In this document: positions 26,063 through 33,621 of the stretch, piece by piece
How the letters are laid out: the number at the start of each line of letters is the position of its first letter
Position numbering within the stretch: the stretch's first letter is position 1
NCBI GenBank assembly: GCA_963813435.1
Contig: CAWEYY010000004.1
Location: 186,001 to 250,000 of the forward strand
Source of the DNA: AC-32 sp963813435
GTDB lineage: Bacteria; Actinomycetota; Thermoleophilia; Gaiellales; Gaiellaceae
DNA length: 64,000 bases
Reading direction: 5' to 3'
Position numbers and translations under genes: made by a program
Notes under the pieces: generated by a model
The model's input: the letters and a program-made list of their open reading frames with translations, nothing else
What the model was told of the DNA's origin: nothing
The model's database searches: none

Positions 26063-26940
26063 GCGATGCAGTGATCTTGATGGCTTACGGGAGCCCCTCC
26101 GGGCTCGACGACGTGCGGCCGTATCTCGAGGACGTGCGCGGCGGACGGCCTGTCTCGGACGAGGCGGTCGCCGACCTGGCCGAGCGCTACCGCCGGATCG
26201 GCGGGCGCTCCCCGCTCGACGACGTCACCGAAGCGCAGCGAGCCGCCCTCGAGCGGGAGCTGGGCATTCCGGTCTACGTCGGGATGAAGCACTGGCGGCC
26301 GCGGATCGCCGAGGCCGTCGACTCGGCGCTCGCCGGAGGCGCGTCGAGGATCGTCGGGCTCGTGCTCGCGCCGCACTACTCACGGCTTTCGATCGGTGGC
26401 TATCGCGAGCGCCTCGACGAGGCTGTCGCGGGACGCGCCGAGCTCGTCCTCGTCGAGAGCTGGCACGACTATCCGGGCTTCGTCGAGGTGCTGGCCGACC
26501 GCGTGCGCGACACCGACGCCTGGGTCGTCTTCACGGCACACTCGCTGCCGTCACGGATCCTGGACGAGGGCGATCCGTACAAGGAGCAGCTGCTGGAGAC
26601 TTCGCGCCTCGTCGCGGAGCGCGCGGGTCTCGACCGCTGGTCGTTCGCCTTCCAGAGCGCGAGCACAACCGGCGAGCCGTGGCTCGGCCCGGACGTGCTC
26701 GAGGAGCTCGAGCGGCTGCATGCCGACCGCATCGAGAGCGTGCTCGTTGCCCCGGTCGGCTTCGTCTCGGACCACCTCGAGATCCTCTGGGACCTCGACA
26801 TCGAGGCGAAGGAGCGTGCGGCCGAGCTCGGGCTCGAGCTGGAGCGGATCGAGCTGCCCAACGCCGACCCCGCGTTCCTGCGAGCGCTGGCCGAGGTCGT
26901 GGAGGAACGGTTGGCCGTCTCCGGAAGAAGCGTGCCGTGA
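26059..26940 (+). CDS. hemH: Ferrochelatase (protoporphyrin or coproporphyrin ferrochelatase)
   Basis: The 293-residue protein inserts Fe2+ into a porphyrin. 'AVILMAYGSPSGLDDV' is the N-terminal signature. The metal-handling His is H161 in 'FTAHSLPSR', and the conserved Glu is E241 in 'VSDHLEILWDLD'. In actinobacteria this enzyme usually acts on coproporphyrin III (CpfC), but the sequence alone does not settle which porphyrin is used. ATGA overlap with hemE fixes the start. The next gene overlaps its stop. Confidence 0.94.
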   Translation: MSDAVILMAYGSPSGLDDVRPYLEDVRGGRPVSDEAVADLAERYRRIGGRSPLDDVTEAQRAALERELGIPVYVGMKHWRPRIAEAVDSALAGGASRIVGLVLAPHYSRLSIGGYRERLDEAVAGRAELVLVESWHDYPGFVEVLADRVRDTDAWVVFTAHSLPSRILDEGDPYKEQLLETSRLVAERAGLDRWSFAFQSASTTGEPWLGPDVLEELERLHADRIESVLVAPVGFVSDHLEILWDLDIEAKERAAELGLELERIELPNADPAFLRALAEVVEERLAVSGRSVP

Positions 26941-27212
26941 GCTCCCGCTCCTGTCCCGACTGGCCGCAGCTGATGGAGATCGCTCCGAACCTCCAGTTCA
27001 TGCACTACACGGTCGCCGAGGCGAAGGTGCCGTCGGAGGCCCTCGCCGAGCTGGTGGGCGTGCCACTCCAGGCAGTGGCGATCTGCGCCGACCTCGACCA
27101 CAACGTCTTCAACGCCGCCCACACGGACCCGCAGGTCGCGGAGGCCCTGCGCAACACGCACTGGTACGAGCTGCGCGAGTGGGCCACGCGCGGCCCCGGC
27201 CAGGACACCTAG
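26937..27212 (+). CDS. Conserved-looking 91-residue protein of unknown function
   Basis: I do not recognise this family. It starts at GTG 26937, overlapping the hemH stop, so it is translationally coupled to heme synthesis. The sequence is soluble, with no signal peptide or membrane segment. It has two Cys (in 'SCPDW' and 'AICADLDHN') and several His ('MHYTVAEAK', 'DHNVFNAAHTDP'). These could bind metal or heme, but that is speculation from composition and context. A 24-nt gap separates it from cofC. Confidence 0.7.
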   Translation: MSSRSCPDWPQLMEIAPNLQFMHYTVAEAKVPSEALAELVGVPLQAVAICADLDHNVFNAAHTDPQVAEALRNTHWYELREWATRGPGQDT

Positions 27213-27222
27213 CACCGGCGGA

Positions 27223-27228
27223 TAGGCT
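27223..27228 (+). promoter_or_regulatory. Candidate -10 box for cofC (TAGGCT)
   Basis: TAGGCT lies 8 nt before the cofC ATG, with no clear ribosome-binding site between. The same hexamer precedes hemE. It may let the F420 genes be transcribed on their own. Confidence 0.4.
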
Positions 27229-27236
27229 CTAGCGGC

Positions 27237-27791
27237 ATGCCCACGTTCGTGGTTCCGTATCGCGGCGCGGACGCGAAGCGCCGGCTCGAGCCGCTTCCGG
27301 AGGAGACGCGCGCCGCTCTCGCCGAGGCAATGCTCGAGGACGTCGTCGCCGCCTGTGAGGGCGCCGGCGGCTCCGTTGTCGTCGCCCGCCACGGCGACCA
27401 GGGAGAGGCGGTCGAGGCCGCGATCCGCGGCGTCGAGTCCGGGCCGATCCTGGTCGTCAACGCCGATCTCCCCTGTGCGGAGCCCCGCGATCTGCTGGCG
27501 CTCCTCGGGGCGCTTCCCGAGGGCGGGCTAGCGCTCGTCGAGGCCGCGGACGGGACGACCAACGCGCTCGCGCTCGCGACGCCGAGCCTGTTCGCGCCGC
27601 TCTACGGGCCGGGCAGTGCCGGGCGGTTTCGCGCCCGGGCCGCGCGGCTCGGGGCAGACTCTGCGACCGCCGAGATCCCGAATCTCGTCGACGACGTGGA
27701 CACCGTCGCCGATCTCGAGCGCCTGGAAGAGCGACTCGGCCCGCGAACGGCGGCCGTCCTCGACGAGCTTCGAGCCGGGCTCACCCGGTGA
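27237..27791 (+). CDS. cofC: 2-phospho-L-lactate / phosphoenolpyruvate guanylyltransferase (CofC/FbiD)
   Basis: The 184-residue protein of the MobA-like nucleotidyltransferase fold makes the GDP-activated side-chain precursor of coenzyme F420. 'FVVPYRGADAKRRLEPL' is the N-terminal nucleotide loop and 'LVVNADLPCAEPRDLLALL' contains the metal-binding Asp. 'GTTNALAL' and 'PGSAGRFRARAARLG' match the CofC C-terminal half. The substrate (2-phospholactate or PEP) cannot be read from sequence. It overlaps cofD by 4 nt. Confidence 0.9.
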   Translation: MPTFVVPYRGADAKRRLEPLPEETRAALAEAMLEDVVAACEGAGGSVVVARHGDQGEAVEAAIRGVESGPILVVNADLPCAEPRDLLALLGALPEGGLALVEAADGTTNALALATPSLFAPLYGPGSAGRFRARAARLGADSATAEIPNLVDDVDTVADLERLEERLGPRTAAVLDELRAGLTR

Positions 27792-28699
27792 AGGTCGCGC
27801 TGCTCGCAGGCGGGCTCGGAGGCTCCCGCTTCGCGCGCGCGCTGACGGAGACGCTCGACCCGGGCGACATCACGATCGTCGGGAACGTGGGCGACGATCT
27901 CGAGGTCTCGGGCCTCCACGTCTCGCCCGACCTGGACACGATCCTCTACACGCTCGCGGGCGTTCTCGACGAGGCCAGGGGCTGGGGCCGCGCGGAGGAG
28001 ACCTGGAACGCACGCGACTCGGCGACGGAGGCCGGAGCCGAGACGTGGTTCCAGCTCGGCGACCGCGACCTCGGGCTGCACCTGGCGCGCACCGAGGCGC
28101 TGCGCCGCGGCGAGCCGCTGTCGGCCGTGACCGCTCGTCTCGCCCACGCGTTGGGGGTCGAAGCGGTCCTGCTGCCCGCCACCGACGACCGCCTGCGCAC
28201 GTGGGTGGCCACTCCCGCTGGTGAGTTCTCGTTCCAGGAGTGGTTCGTTCGCCGCAGGCACGAGGACGAGGTCGACGGCGTCCGCTTCGAGGGAGCCGGC
28301 GAGGCGCGTGCCGCGCCCGGTGTGCTCGACGCGCTCGAGTCGGCCGACCTGATCGCGATCGCCCCGAGCAACCCGTTCGTCAGCATCGGCCCGATCCTCG
28401 CGGTCGAGGAGATCCGCGCTGCGCTCGAGGCCCGGCGAGCCCCCGTGGTCGCGGTCAGCCCGCTGATCGCCGGCCGCGCCGTCCGCGGGCCCGCGGACCG
28501 AATGCTCGCCCGCCTGAAGGGCGGAACCGGGCCTGCACAAGTAACAGACTGTTACAAGGGGTTGATCGACGCGCTCGTGGTGGACGAGGCCGACGCGGAC
28601 GAGGACGCGGGAGTGAGGACGATCGTCGCGCGGACGCTGATGAGCGACGAGGAGGCCCGGCGCCGCCTCGCCGAAGCCGTCCTCGCCGTCCCGGTATGA
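27788..28699 (+). CDS. cofD: 2-phospho-L-lactate transferase (CofD/FbiA)
   Basis: The 303-residue protein transfers the phospholactyl (or enolpyruvyl) group to the deazaflavin FO, giving F420-0 or its dehydro form. Motifs are 'VALLAGGLGGSRFARALTE', 'VGNVGDDLEVSGLHVSPDLD', 'IAPSNPFVSIGPILAV' and 'VSPLIAGRAVRGPADRML', all CofD hallmarks. The GTG start overlaps cofC. FO synthase (FbiC) is not in this window. Confidence 0.94.
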   Translation: MKVALLAGGLGGSRFARALTETLDPGDITIVGNVGDDLEVSGLHVSPDLDTILYTLAGVLDEARGWGRAEETWNARDSATEAGAETWFQLGDRDLGLHLARTEALRRGEPLSAVTARLAHALGVEAVLLPATDDRLRTWVATPAGEFSFQEWFVRRRHEDEVDGVRFEGAGEARAAPGVLDALESADLIAIAPSNPFVSIGPILAVEEIRAALEARRAPVVAVSPLIAGRAVRGPADRMLARLKGGTGPAQVTDCYKGLIDALVVDEADADEDAGVRTIVARTLMSDEEARRRLAEAVLAVPV

Positions 28700-29313
28700 G
28701 AGTCGCGATTCTCGGCGGCACGGGCCCGTTCGGCCGCGGCCTCGCGGTTCGCCTGCGCGCGGCCGGCCACGAGGTGATCGTCGGCTCGCGCGACGCCGAG
28801 AAGGCGAAGGCTCTCGCCGCGGAGCTGGGAGTCGCGGGCGACGCCAACGCCGAGGCGGTCGCCGGCGCGGATCTCGCCGTCCTTGCCGTGAACGCGGACG
28901 CGGCCGTCGAGACGGCCCGAGCGCTGTCCAGAGCTCTCGGCTCGACGCCACTGCTCTCGGTTGCCAGCGAGCTCGACTTCGGCGCGAACGGCGCGAGCCC
29001 CGGCGCCGAAGGGGCCTCGCTCGCCGAGCGAGTGGCCGAGGTGGTAGACGCGCCGGTCGCCGCGGGGCTCCACTCCGTCGCCGCCCGGAACCTCGGCGAG
29101 GAGGCGCCGGACGAGGACGCGCTCGTGTGCGGTGACGACCAGCGCGCGAAGGAGCTCGCGCTGGAGCTCGCCTCGCACGTGGTCGCCGGTCGTGCGCTGG
29201 ACGCAGGCCCACTGTCGGCAGCGCGCGCCCTCGAAGGCCTGACCGCGGTGATCGTCAACCTGAACCGCGGCTACAGGTGCCACGCGGGTATTCGCATCGC
29301 CAGCCTCCCGTGA
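28696..29313 (+). CDS. npdG: F420H2:NADP+ oxidoreductase (NpdG-like)
   Basis: The 205-residue Rossmann protein begins 'RVAILGGTGPFGRGLAVRLR', then 'GHEVIVGSRDAEKAKALAAE', as in F420-dependent NADP reductases. 'AVNADAAVETARALSRALG' and 'GLHSVAARNLG' support the family. It would exchange hydride between F420H2 and NADP+. Its location between cofD and cofE, with 4-nt overlaps at both ends, fits a cofactor-use gene embedded in the biosynthetic operon. Confidence 0.88.
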   Translation: MRVAILGGTGPFGRGLAVRLRAAGHEVIVGSRDAEKAKALAAELGVAGDANAEAVAGADLAVLAVNADAAVETARALSRALGSTPLLSVASELDFGANGASPGAEGASLAERVAEVVDAPVAAGLHSVAARNLGEEAPDEDALVCGDDQRAKELALELASHVVAGRALDAGPLSAARALEGLTAVIVNLNRGYRCHAGIRIASLP

Positions 29314-30032
29314 TCGAGATCCACCCGGTCGAGGGGCTCCCGGAGATTGGCGAGGGCGACGACCTCGCCGCGCTGATCTCTGCGCGCGCCGAGCTGCACG
29401 ACCGTGACGTGCTCGTCGTCGCGCAGAAGGTCGTCTCCAAGGCAGAGGGCCGCGTCGTCGCGCTCGCCGATGTCGAGCCGTCGGCCGAGGCACGCGAGCT
29501 CGCCGGGGACGGCGACCCGCGGCGGGTCGAGGTGATCCTGCGCGAGTCGGCGCGGCTCGTCCGGACGCGGCCGCCGCTGGTCATCGCCGAGACCAGGCAC
29601 GGCTTCGTCTGCGCCTCCGCAGGCGTCGACTCCTCGAACGCACCCGCTGCCGAGATGCTCGTCCTCTTGCCCGAGGACCCGGACGCCTCCGCGGCCCGAC
29701 TGCGCGAGCGGCTGCGCGGGCTGACCGGCGCCGAGGTCGGCGTGATCGTGAGCGACTCGTTCGGACGGGCCTGGCGCCAGGGCACGACCGACGTCGCCAT
29801 CGGCCTCTCGGGAATCCGGCCGCTGCTCGACCTCCACGGCGAGCGCGACGGCGTCGGCTACGAGCTGCACGCGACCGTGATCGCCGTCGCGGACGAGCTC
29901 GCCGGCGCGGCCCAGCTCGTGATGGGCAAGACGGCTGGCATCCCCGCGGCGGTCATCCGCGGCGTCGTCGCGAGCGGCGAGGGCACCGCCCGCGACCTCG
30001 TGATGCCTGCCGATCGCGACCTTTTTCGCTAG
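29310..30032 (+). CDS. cofE: F420-0:gamma-glutamyl ligase, single-domain (CofE)
   Basis: The 240-residue protein adds glutamates to F420-0. Motifs are 'DRDVLVVAQKVVSKAEGRVV', 'VIAETRHGFVCASAGVDSSN', 'VGVIVSDSFGRAWRQGTTDV' and 'AAQLVMGKTAGIPAAVIRG'. Mycobacterial FbiB is about 450 residues because it carries a C-terminal FMN-binding nitroreductase-like domain, which is absent here. Reduction of any dehydro-F420-0 would need another protein. GTG 29310 gives the 4-nt overlap; an upstream in-frame start would overlap npdG by 37 nt. Confidence 0.93.
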   Translation: MIEIHPVEGLPEIGEGDDLAALISARAELHDRDVLVVAQKVVSKAEGRVVALADVEPSAEARELAGDGDPRRVEVILRESARLVRTRPPLVIAETRHGFVCASAGVDSSNAPAAEMLVLLPEDPDASAARLRERLRGLTGAEVGVIVSDSFGRAWRQGTTDVAIGLSGIRPLLDLHGERDGVGYELHATVIAVADELAGAAQLVMGKTAGIPAAVIRGVVASGEGTARDLVMPADRDLFR

Positions 30033-30089
30033 GAGGGTTTGGCGGAATGTCGCCCGGCGGCTCAGCCGATGTTTCGTCACGCCCTCCTA
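30030..30089 (+). terminator. Possible terminator-like inverted repeat after cofE
   Basis: TAGGAGGG at 30030-30037 and CCCTCCTA at 30082-30089 are exact reverse complements with a GC-rich interior that can fold further. The structure begins at the cofE stop codon. It has no U-tract, so it is only a candidate end for the cofactor operon. Confidence 0.3.
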
Positions 30090-30154
30090 GGCACCTCGAC
30101 GATTCGGGGGTTCCAGATCGCACAAATGCGTGTCAGACTCCGCGGGGAGGGGAG

Positions 30155-30460
30155 ATGACGAGGGACACGTTCCTGCTCGCGTTTGTGCTGGCCGCCGCCG
30201 TTCTCGCGGGATGGGTCGCCTTCCGCCTGCCCGGATTCGGCCCGCAGACGCTTCGCGGCGGCTGGGTCAACCTCGCCCTCGCGCTCGTCCTCGGCGCGCT
30301 CCTCACGCCGATCATGAACCTCGTTCCGGGCCAGCCCGACACGATCGCCATCATGGTCGCCCTCATCGGCGTGGCCCTGCCGGTCGTGACGTACATGTTC
30401 CTCTCCGGCATCTGGCTCGTCAGGCTCGCGCTCGAGCAGACGCTGGCACCCCGCGGCTAG
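30155..30460 (+). CDS. Small three-helix membrane protein, unknown function
   Basis: The 101-residue protein starts at ATG 30155 behind a strong purine-rich ribosome-binding site (GGGGAGGGGAG). Hydrophobic stretches near residues 4-22, 32-52 and 64-88 suggest three membrane helices. No family is recognised and no charged active-site motif stands out. It is separated from cofE by 122 nt and followed by a hairpin, so it may be its own transcript. Confidence 0.6.
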   Translation: MTRDTFLLAFVLAAAVLAGWVAFRLPGFGPQTLRGGWVNLALALVLGALLTPIMNLVPGQPDTIAIMVALIGVALPVVTYMFLSGIWLVRLALEQTLAPRG

Positions 30461-30463
30461 GAC

Positions 30464-30490
30464 GGCCGCACGGGCAGAGCCCGCACGGCC
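30464..30490. terminator. Hairpin terminator between convergent genes
   Basis: The stem GGCCG...CGGCC encloses an inner GGGC-AGA-GCCC stem. It lies between the small membrane protein (plus) and the ureohydrolase (minus), where a bidirectional terminator is expected. No U-tract is visible. Confidence 0.55.
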
Positions 30491-30516
30491 TCTTGGTCGG
30501 CATCGCGAGCGACGCC

Positions 30517-31473
30517 TTAGCGCCTAAGCGCGATCCCGGTCAGGATCTCGCGGACGATCCGGTCGGCGACGAGCGCCGTGATGTCGGCCGAGCCGACCGC
30601 GGTCGGGATCACCTCGACGACGTCGGCGCCCACGAGCTCGAGCTCGGCCGCGATCGTGCGGCAGGCCCAGAGCAGGTCTTCGCTGGTCATCCCGCCGGGC
30701 TCGGGTGTGCCCGTTCCCGGCGCGAACGCGGGATCGAGGACGTCGACGTCGACGCTCAGGAAGACCGGGCCCGCTCCGGCGACGGCGATCGTCTCGCGGA
30801 CGACCTCGTCGATCCCTAGCCGTCGTACGTCATGCATGAAGAAGCTCGTGATCCCGCGCTCGGCCTGCCAGCCGAACTCCTCCTCGCCGGGCCAGTAGCC
30901 GCGCAGCCCGATCTGGACGTAGCGGCGCGGATCCACGACGCCCGCCTCGACGAGTCGGTACATCGGCGTCCCGTGCGAGATCTCGAGGCCGAAGACCTCC
31001 TTGCCGGTGTCCGTGTGCGTGTCGAAGTGGACGAGGCCGATCGGGGCGCGCCCCGAGGCGCAGGCGCGGATGTCGGGCTCGGCGATCGAGTGGTCGCCCC
31101 CGAGCACGATCGGGACTGCGCCGGCGGCCACGACCTCGCCGACGGTCTGCTCGATCGCCTCGTGCGAGCGAGCCGGATCGGCCGGGAGCACGGGCGCGTC
31201 GCCGTAGTCGACCATACGCAGCACGGCGCTCGCGTCGACCTTCGCCTCGAGATGGGGGCCGGGCGGGCAGCTCGCGCCTCGGATCGCGCGCGGCCCGAAC
31301 CTCGCGCCGGGCCGGTCGGAGACGAGGTCGTCCATGGGCGCGCCGACGATCGCGACGTCGATGCCCTCGAGGTCGGCCGGGTCCTGCGTGTACGAAAGCG
31401 ACCCGTAGGTGAGCAGCCCTGCGTAGTCGGGCTTGTCGTCCATCGGCCGCCAGCGCTGGATCGGATCGATCAC
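30517..31473 (-). CDS. Ureohydrolase (agmatinase/arginase family)
   Basis: The protein is 318 residues from GTG 31473, or 308 from ATG 31443. Binuclear metal-site motifs are complete: 'VLGGDHSIAEPDI', 'LVHFDTHTDTGK' and 'SVDVDVLDPAFAPGTGTPEP'. The family hydrolyses a guanidino group to urea, using agmatine, guanidinobutyrate, guanidine or related substrates; sequence alone does not choose among them. It starts 23 nt downstream of the carH-like gene on the same strand, so it may be co-transcribed with the light-sensing regulator. Confidence 0.88.
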   Translation of the reverse strand: MIDPIQRWRPMDDKPDYAGLLTYGSLSYTQDPADLEGIDVAIVGAPMDDLVSDRPGARFGPRAIRGASCPPGPHLEAKVDASAVLRMVDYGDAPVLPADPARSHEAIEQTVGEVVAAGAVPIVLGGDHSIAEPDIRACASGRAPIGLVHFDTHTDTGKEVFGLEISHGTPMYRLVEAGVVDPRRYVQIGLRGYWPGEEEFGWQAERGITSFFMHDVRRLGIDEVVRETIAVAGAGPVFLSVDVDVLDPAFAPGTGTPEPGGMTSEDLLWACRTIAAELELVGADVVEVIPTAVGSADITALVADRIVREILTGIALRR

Positions 31474-31496
31474 GACGCGATTCTCGCCTGCCAGGG

Positions 31497-32375
31497 CTAG
31501 CGCAGCGAGCGGGAAGCGGTCAGGCGGGCGGCCCCGGCCACCGGATCGCCCTCGAGCAGCATCGCGCCCGCCTGCTCGGCCAGCTGGGGGGTCGCGCCCG
31601 CGCCGCCGAGCGCCACCGGGACAGCCGCGGCCAGCGCGGCCAGCGCGGCGAGGTCGTGGTCGAGCCGCGCGGAGTCGGTGACCGCGAGGACCACGGCGTC
31701 GGGCCGGAGCGAGCGCGCCTGCTCCGCGACGGCTGAGAGCGGCGAGTCCTGTCCGAGGTACGTGATGCGCCAACCGCGGCTCCGGAGAGCCAGGCCGAAG
31801 GCGAGCAGCCCCAGGTCGTGAAGCTCTTCCGGAGGGCATGCGAGCAGTGCATGCGGCCCCACACCGGCTCCCCAGCCGCGGGCGAGTCCGAGCAGCCGAC
31901 CGCGAATGATGTTGCTCGCGAAGTGCTCCTGCGCGATCGTCGTCTCGCCGCGAGCCCAGCTCTCGCCCAGCTCGTGGAGGTACGGAAGAACGACGTCGGC
32001 GAGCACGGTGTCGAGCGTGAGGGCGCCGAGCACGCGGTCGAACGCCGAGTGGGCGCGCGCCTCCGCGAAGCTCGCCAGGGCCTCGGTGAGCTCTTGCCTG
32101 GCCTGCTCGACCGCGCCGCTCGGGACTGGGCCGGCGGTCTCGGTTTCCCGTGCAAGCGCCCGCCGCGCGGCTTCTGCCGCGGCGAGGCCCTCACCCAGAT
32201 GGGCCTGCATCGTGCGGACGCGCTCGACGTCATCGTCCGAGTAGAGGCGAAAGCCCCCGTCCGACCGGGCCGGCTCGAGGAGCCCGTACCGGCGCTCCCA
32301 GGCTCGCAGGAGGTCGACGCTGACGCCGCTCCGGCGGCTCAGCTCACCGATTCGCAGGTAGCGCTCGTCGTTCAT
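31497..32375 (-). CDS. carH: CarH/LitR-like MerR-family B12-dependent photoreceptor repressor
   Basis: The 292-residue protein has a MerR helix-turn-helix ('YLRIGELSRRSGVSVDLLRA', residues 6-25), a helical cap and a cobalamin-binding domain. W140 and E150-H151 form the W-x9-EH cap motif, and E184-L-H186-D-L-G189 matches the ExHxxG cobalamin-ligand motif. Proteins of this type bind adenosylcobalamin, repress in the dark and release DNA in light. The residue after W140 is Ala, where Thermus CarH (from memory) has the His that ligates cobalt after illumination. The ATG follows a TACACT box by 6 nt. The divergent promoter holds five 11-bp repeats. Confidence 0.9.
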   Translation of the reverse strand: MNDERYLRIGELSRRSGVSVDLLRAWERRYGLLEPARSDGGFRLYSDDDVERVRTMQAHLGEGLAAAEAARRALARETETAGPVPSGAVEQARQELTEALASFAEARAHSAFDRVLGALTLDTVLADVVLPYLHELGESWARGETTIAQEHFASNIIRGRLLGLARGWGAGVGPHALLACPPEELHDLGLLAFGLALRSRGWRITYLGQDSPLSAVAEQARSLRPDAVVLAVTDSARLDHDLAALAALAAAVPVALGGAGATPQLAEQAGAMLLEGDPVAGAARLTASRSLR

Positions 32376-32381
32376 GGCCCT

Positions 32382-32387
32382 AGTGTA
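32382..32387 (-). promoter_or_regulatory. carH: Leaderless-type -10 box for carH (TACACT)
   Basis: On the minus strand TACACT ends 6 nt before the carH ATG (32375). It overlaps the first 11-bp repeat, so CarH binding would repress its own gene. Confidence 0.55.
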
Positions 32388-32438
32388 CAGACATTGGACA
32401 ATAATTTGACAAACACGGGACAGAGTCGGTACAGTCTT
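32384..32438. promoter_or_regulatory. Five tandem 11-bp operator repeats (CarH operator)
   Basis: Five head-to-tail 11-mers occur with exact period: TGTACAGACAT, TGGACAATAAT, TTGACAAACAC, GGGACAGAGTC, GGTACAGTCTT. ACA is invariant at positions 4-6. A sixth phase (32439-32449) is degenerate. CarH of Thermus binds tandem 11-bp direct repeats (family knowledge, from memory). The repeats cover both divergent promoters, so occupancy would block transcription in both directions. Confidence 0.8.
32406..32435 (+). promoter_or_regulatory. Sigma-70-type promoter for the DUF378 operon
   Basis: TTGACA (32406-32411) and TACAGT (32430-32435) are separated by 18 nt. The -35 box lies in operator repeat 3 and the -10 box in repeat 5. 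A ribosome-binding site AGGAGGG precedes the ATG at 32467, so this transcript has a normal leader. Confidence 0.75.
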
Positions 32439-32466
32439 GACGCAAGCTAGACAAAGGAGGGACAAG

Positions 32467-32718
32467 ATGAAGCGCACCATCGACCTGCTCGCCGCCGTCC
32501 TCGTGATCGTCGGCGCGCTCAACTGGGGCCTCGTGGCGATCGCCGACTTCGACCTCGTTGCGTGGGTCTTCGGCCTCACGTTCGGCGAGACGAACGCGGC
32601 GAGCCGCATCGTCTACGGCCTCGTCGGCCTCGCCGGCGTGTACGAGGCGCTGCGCCTGCCGGCGCTCGTCCGCACCCGCGGCGACAAGCCCTCGGCCTCG
32701 ATGGCGAGCCATGCCTGA
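32467..32718 (+). CDS. DUF378 family small membrane protein
   Basis: The 83-residue protein matches DUF378 (YuzA-like): 'AAVLVIVGALNWGLVAIADF' then 'DLVAWVFGL' and 'ASRIVYGLVGLAGVYEALRL'. It has two membrane helices and a basic C-terminal tail. The ATG at 32467 follows an AGGAGGG site. The family's function is unknown. It is the first gene behind the operator-bearing promoter, so it is the most direct candidate for light/B12 control. It overlaps the next ORF by 8 nt. Confidence 0.85.
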   Translation: MKRTIDLLAAVLVIVGALNWGLVAIADFDLVAWVFGLTFGETNAASRIVYGLVGLAGVYEALRLPALVRTRGDKPSASMASHA

Positions 32719-32890
32719 CCGACCGGTCGCGTTAGCGCGACTGCTGGTGCTGATCGGGGCGACGATTTCGGTCGTCGCCTCGATCTCGCTCTGGTTCGGC
32801 GGGAGCGAGCAAGAGGGCTTGTTCGTCGGCCTGTGGGTGCCGTCGATCCTCGCGCTCGGCGCACTCGTGCTCCCGCGGAGGTCGTCATGA
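32711..32890 (+). CDS. Tiny membrane protein (59 residues), unknown
   Basis: The ATG at 32711 overlaps the DUF378 stop. The protein has two hydrophobic segments, 'LLVLIGATISVVASISLWF' and 'LFVGLWVPSILALGALVL', and ends 'PRRSS'. No family is recognised. Tight overlaps at both ends with other small membrane proteins argue that it is a real gene of this operon. Confidence 0.6.
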   Translation: MPDRPVALARLLVLIGATISVVASISLWFGGSEQEGLFVGLWVPSILALGALVLPRRSS

Positions 32891-33093
32891 ACGACCCGGG
32901 CATCTTCCTGCTCGGAATCGCCGTCACGCTCGTGGTCGGCACCGCGATGTCGCTGCTCGTCTGGGGCGCAATCCTCGACGGCCGCGACGAGCGCGAGCGA
33001 AGACGGCGGAACCCCGATCGAGCCGACCGCACGCTCGCGGTCCTCGAGACCGCACGTTCTAAGTCATCTGGCGGGCACTGGCCCGCCGCCTGA
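32887..33093 (+). CDS. Tiny single-pass membrane protein (68 residues), unknown
   Basis: ATG 32887 overlaps the previous stop by 4 nt (ATGA). One N-terminal helix ('GIFLLGIAVTLVVGTAMSLL') is followed by a highly charged cytoplasmic-type tail ('DGRDERERRRRNPDRADR'). No family is recognised. It is the third small membrane protein in the CarH-adjacent operon. Confidence 0.6.
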   Translation: MNDPGIFLLGIAVTLVVGTAMSLLVWGAILDGRDERERRRRNPDRADRTLAVLETARSKSSGGHWPAA

Positions 33094-33108
33094 AGAAGGG
33101 AGACAGAA

Positions 33109-33621
33109 ATGCAGAAGCTGCAGATCATCGGAGCCGCGGTCATTGCCGTGGTGTTCATGGCCACAGCGTTGAGTGCGCCGACGGCCGGTACGTCGGCTCC
33201 TCCGACGCGGAAGCCGAACCTCGTCAAGACCGCGGTCGCGGCAGGGCAGTTCAAGACCCTGGTCTCGCTCGTCAAGGCTGCCGGGCTCGCCAAGGCCCTC
33301 TCGAGCAAGACGCAGCTGACCGTGTTCGCCCCGACCGACCGTGCCTTCGCGAAGGTTCCGGCGTCCACGCTGGCCCAGCTGAAGGCTGACCCGGCCAAGC
33401 TGCGCGCGGTGCTGCTCTACCACGTCGTCAAGGGCCGCGTGCCCGCCGGGAAGGTCGTCAAGCTTCGCTCGGCCACGACGCTGAACGGCGCGAAGGTGAC
33501 CATCCGCGTTGCCAAGGGCAAGGTCTTCGTCAACTCGGCTCAGGTCGTGAAGGCGGACGTGCGGGCATCCAACGGCATCATCCACGTCATCAACCGCGTC
33601 CTGATCCCGCCGGCCGCCTGA
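33109..33621 (+). CDS. Secreted fasciclin (FAS1) domain protein
   Basis: The 170-residue protein has an N-terminal signal peptide ('IIGAAVIAVVFMATALSAPT') and a single FAS1 domain. Conserved blocks are 'AVAAGQFKTLVSLVKAAGLA', 'LTVFAPTDRAFAKVPASTL', 'LLYHVVKGRVPAGKVVKL' and 'SNGIIHVINRVLIPP'. FAS1 proteins act in adhesion at the cell surface. It lies 15 nt after the third small membrane gene, behind an AGGGAG-type ribosome-binding site, so it likely belongs to the same transcript. Confidence 0.9.
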   Translation: MQKLQIIGAAVIAVVFMATALSAPTAGTSAPPTRKPNLVKTAVAAGQFKTLVSLVKAAGLAKALSSKTQLTVFAPTDRAFAKVPASTLAQLKADPAKLRAVLLYHVVKGRVPAGKVVKLRSATTLNGAKVTIRVAKGKVFVNSAQVVKADVRASNGIIHVINRVLIPPAA

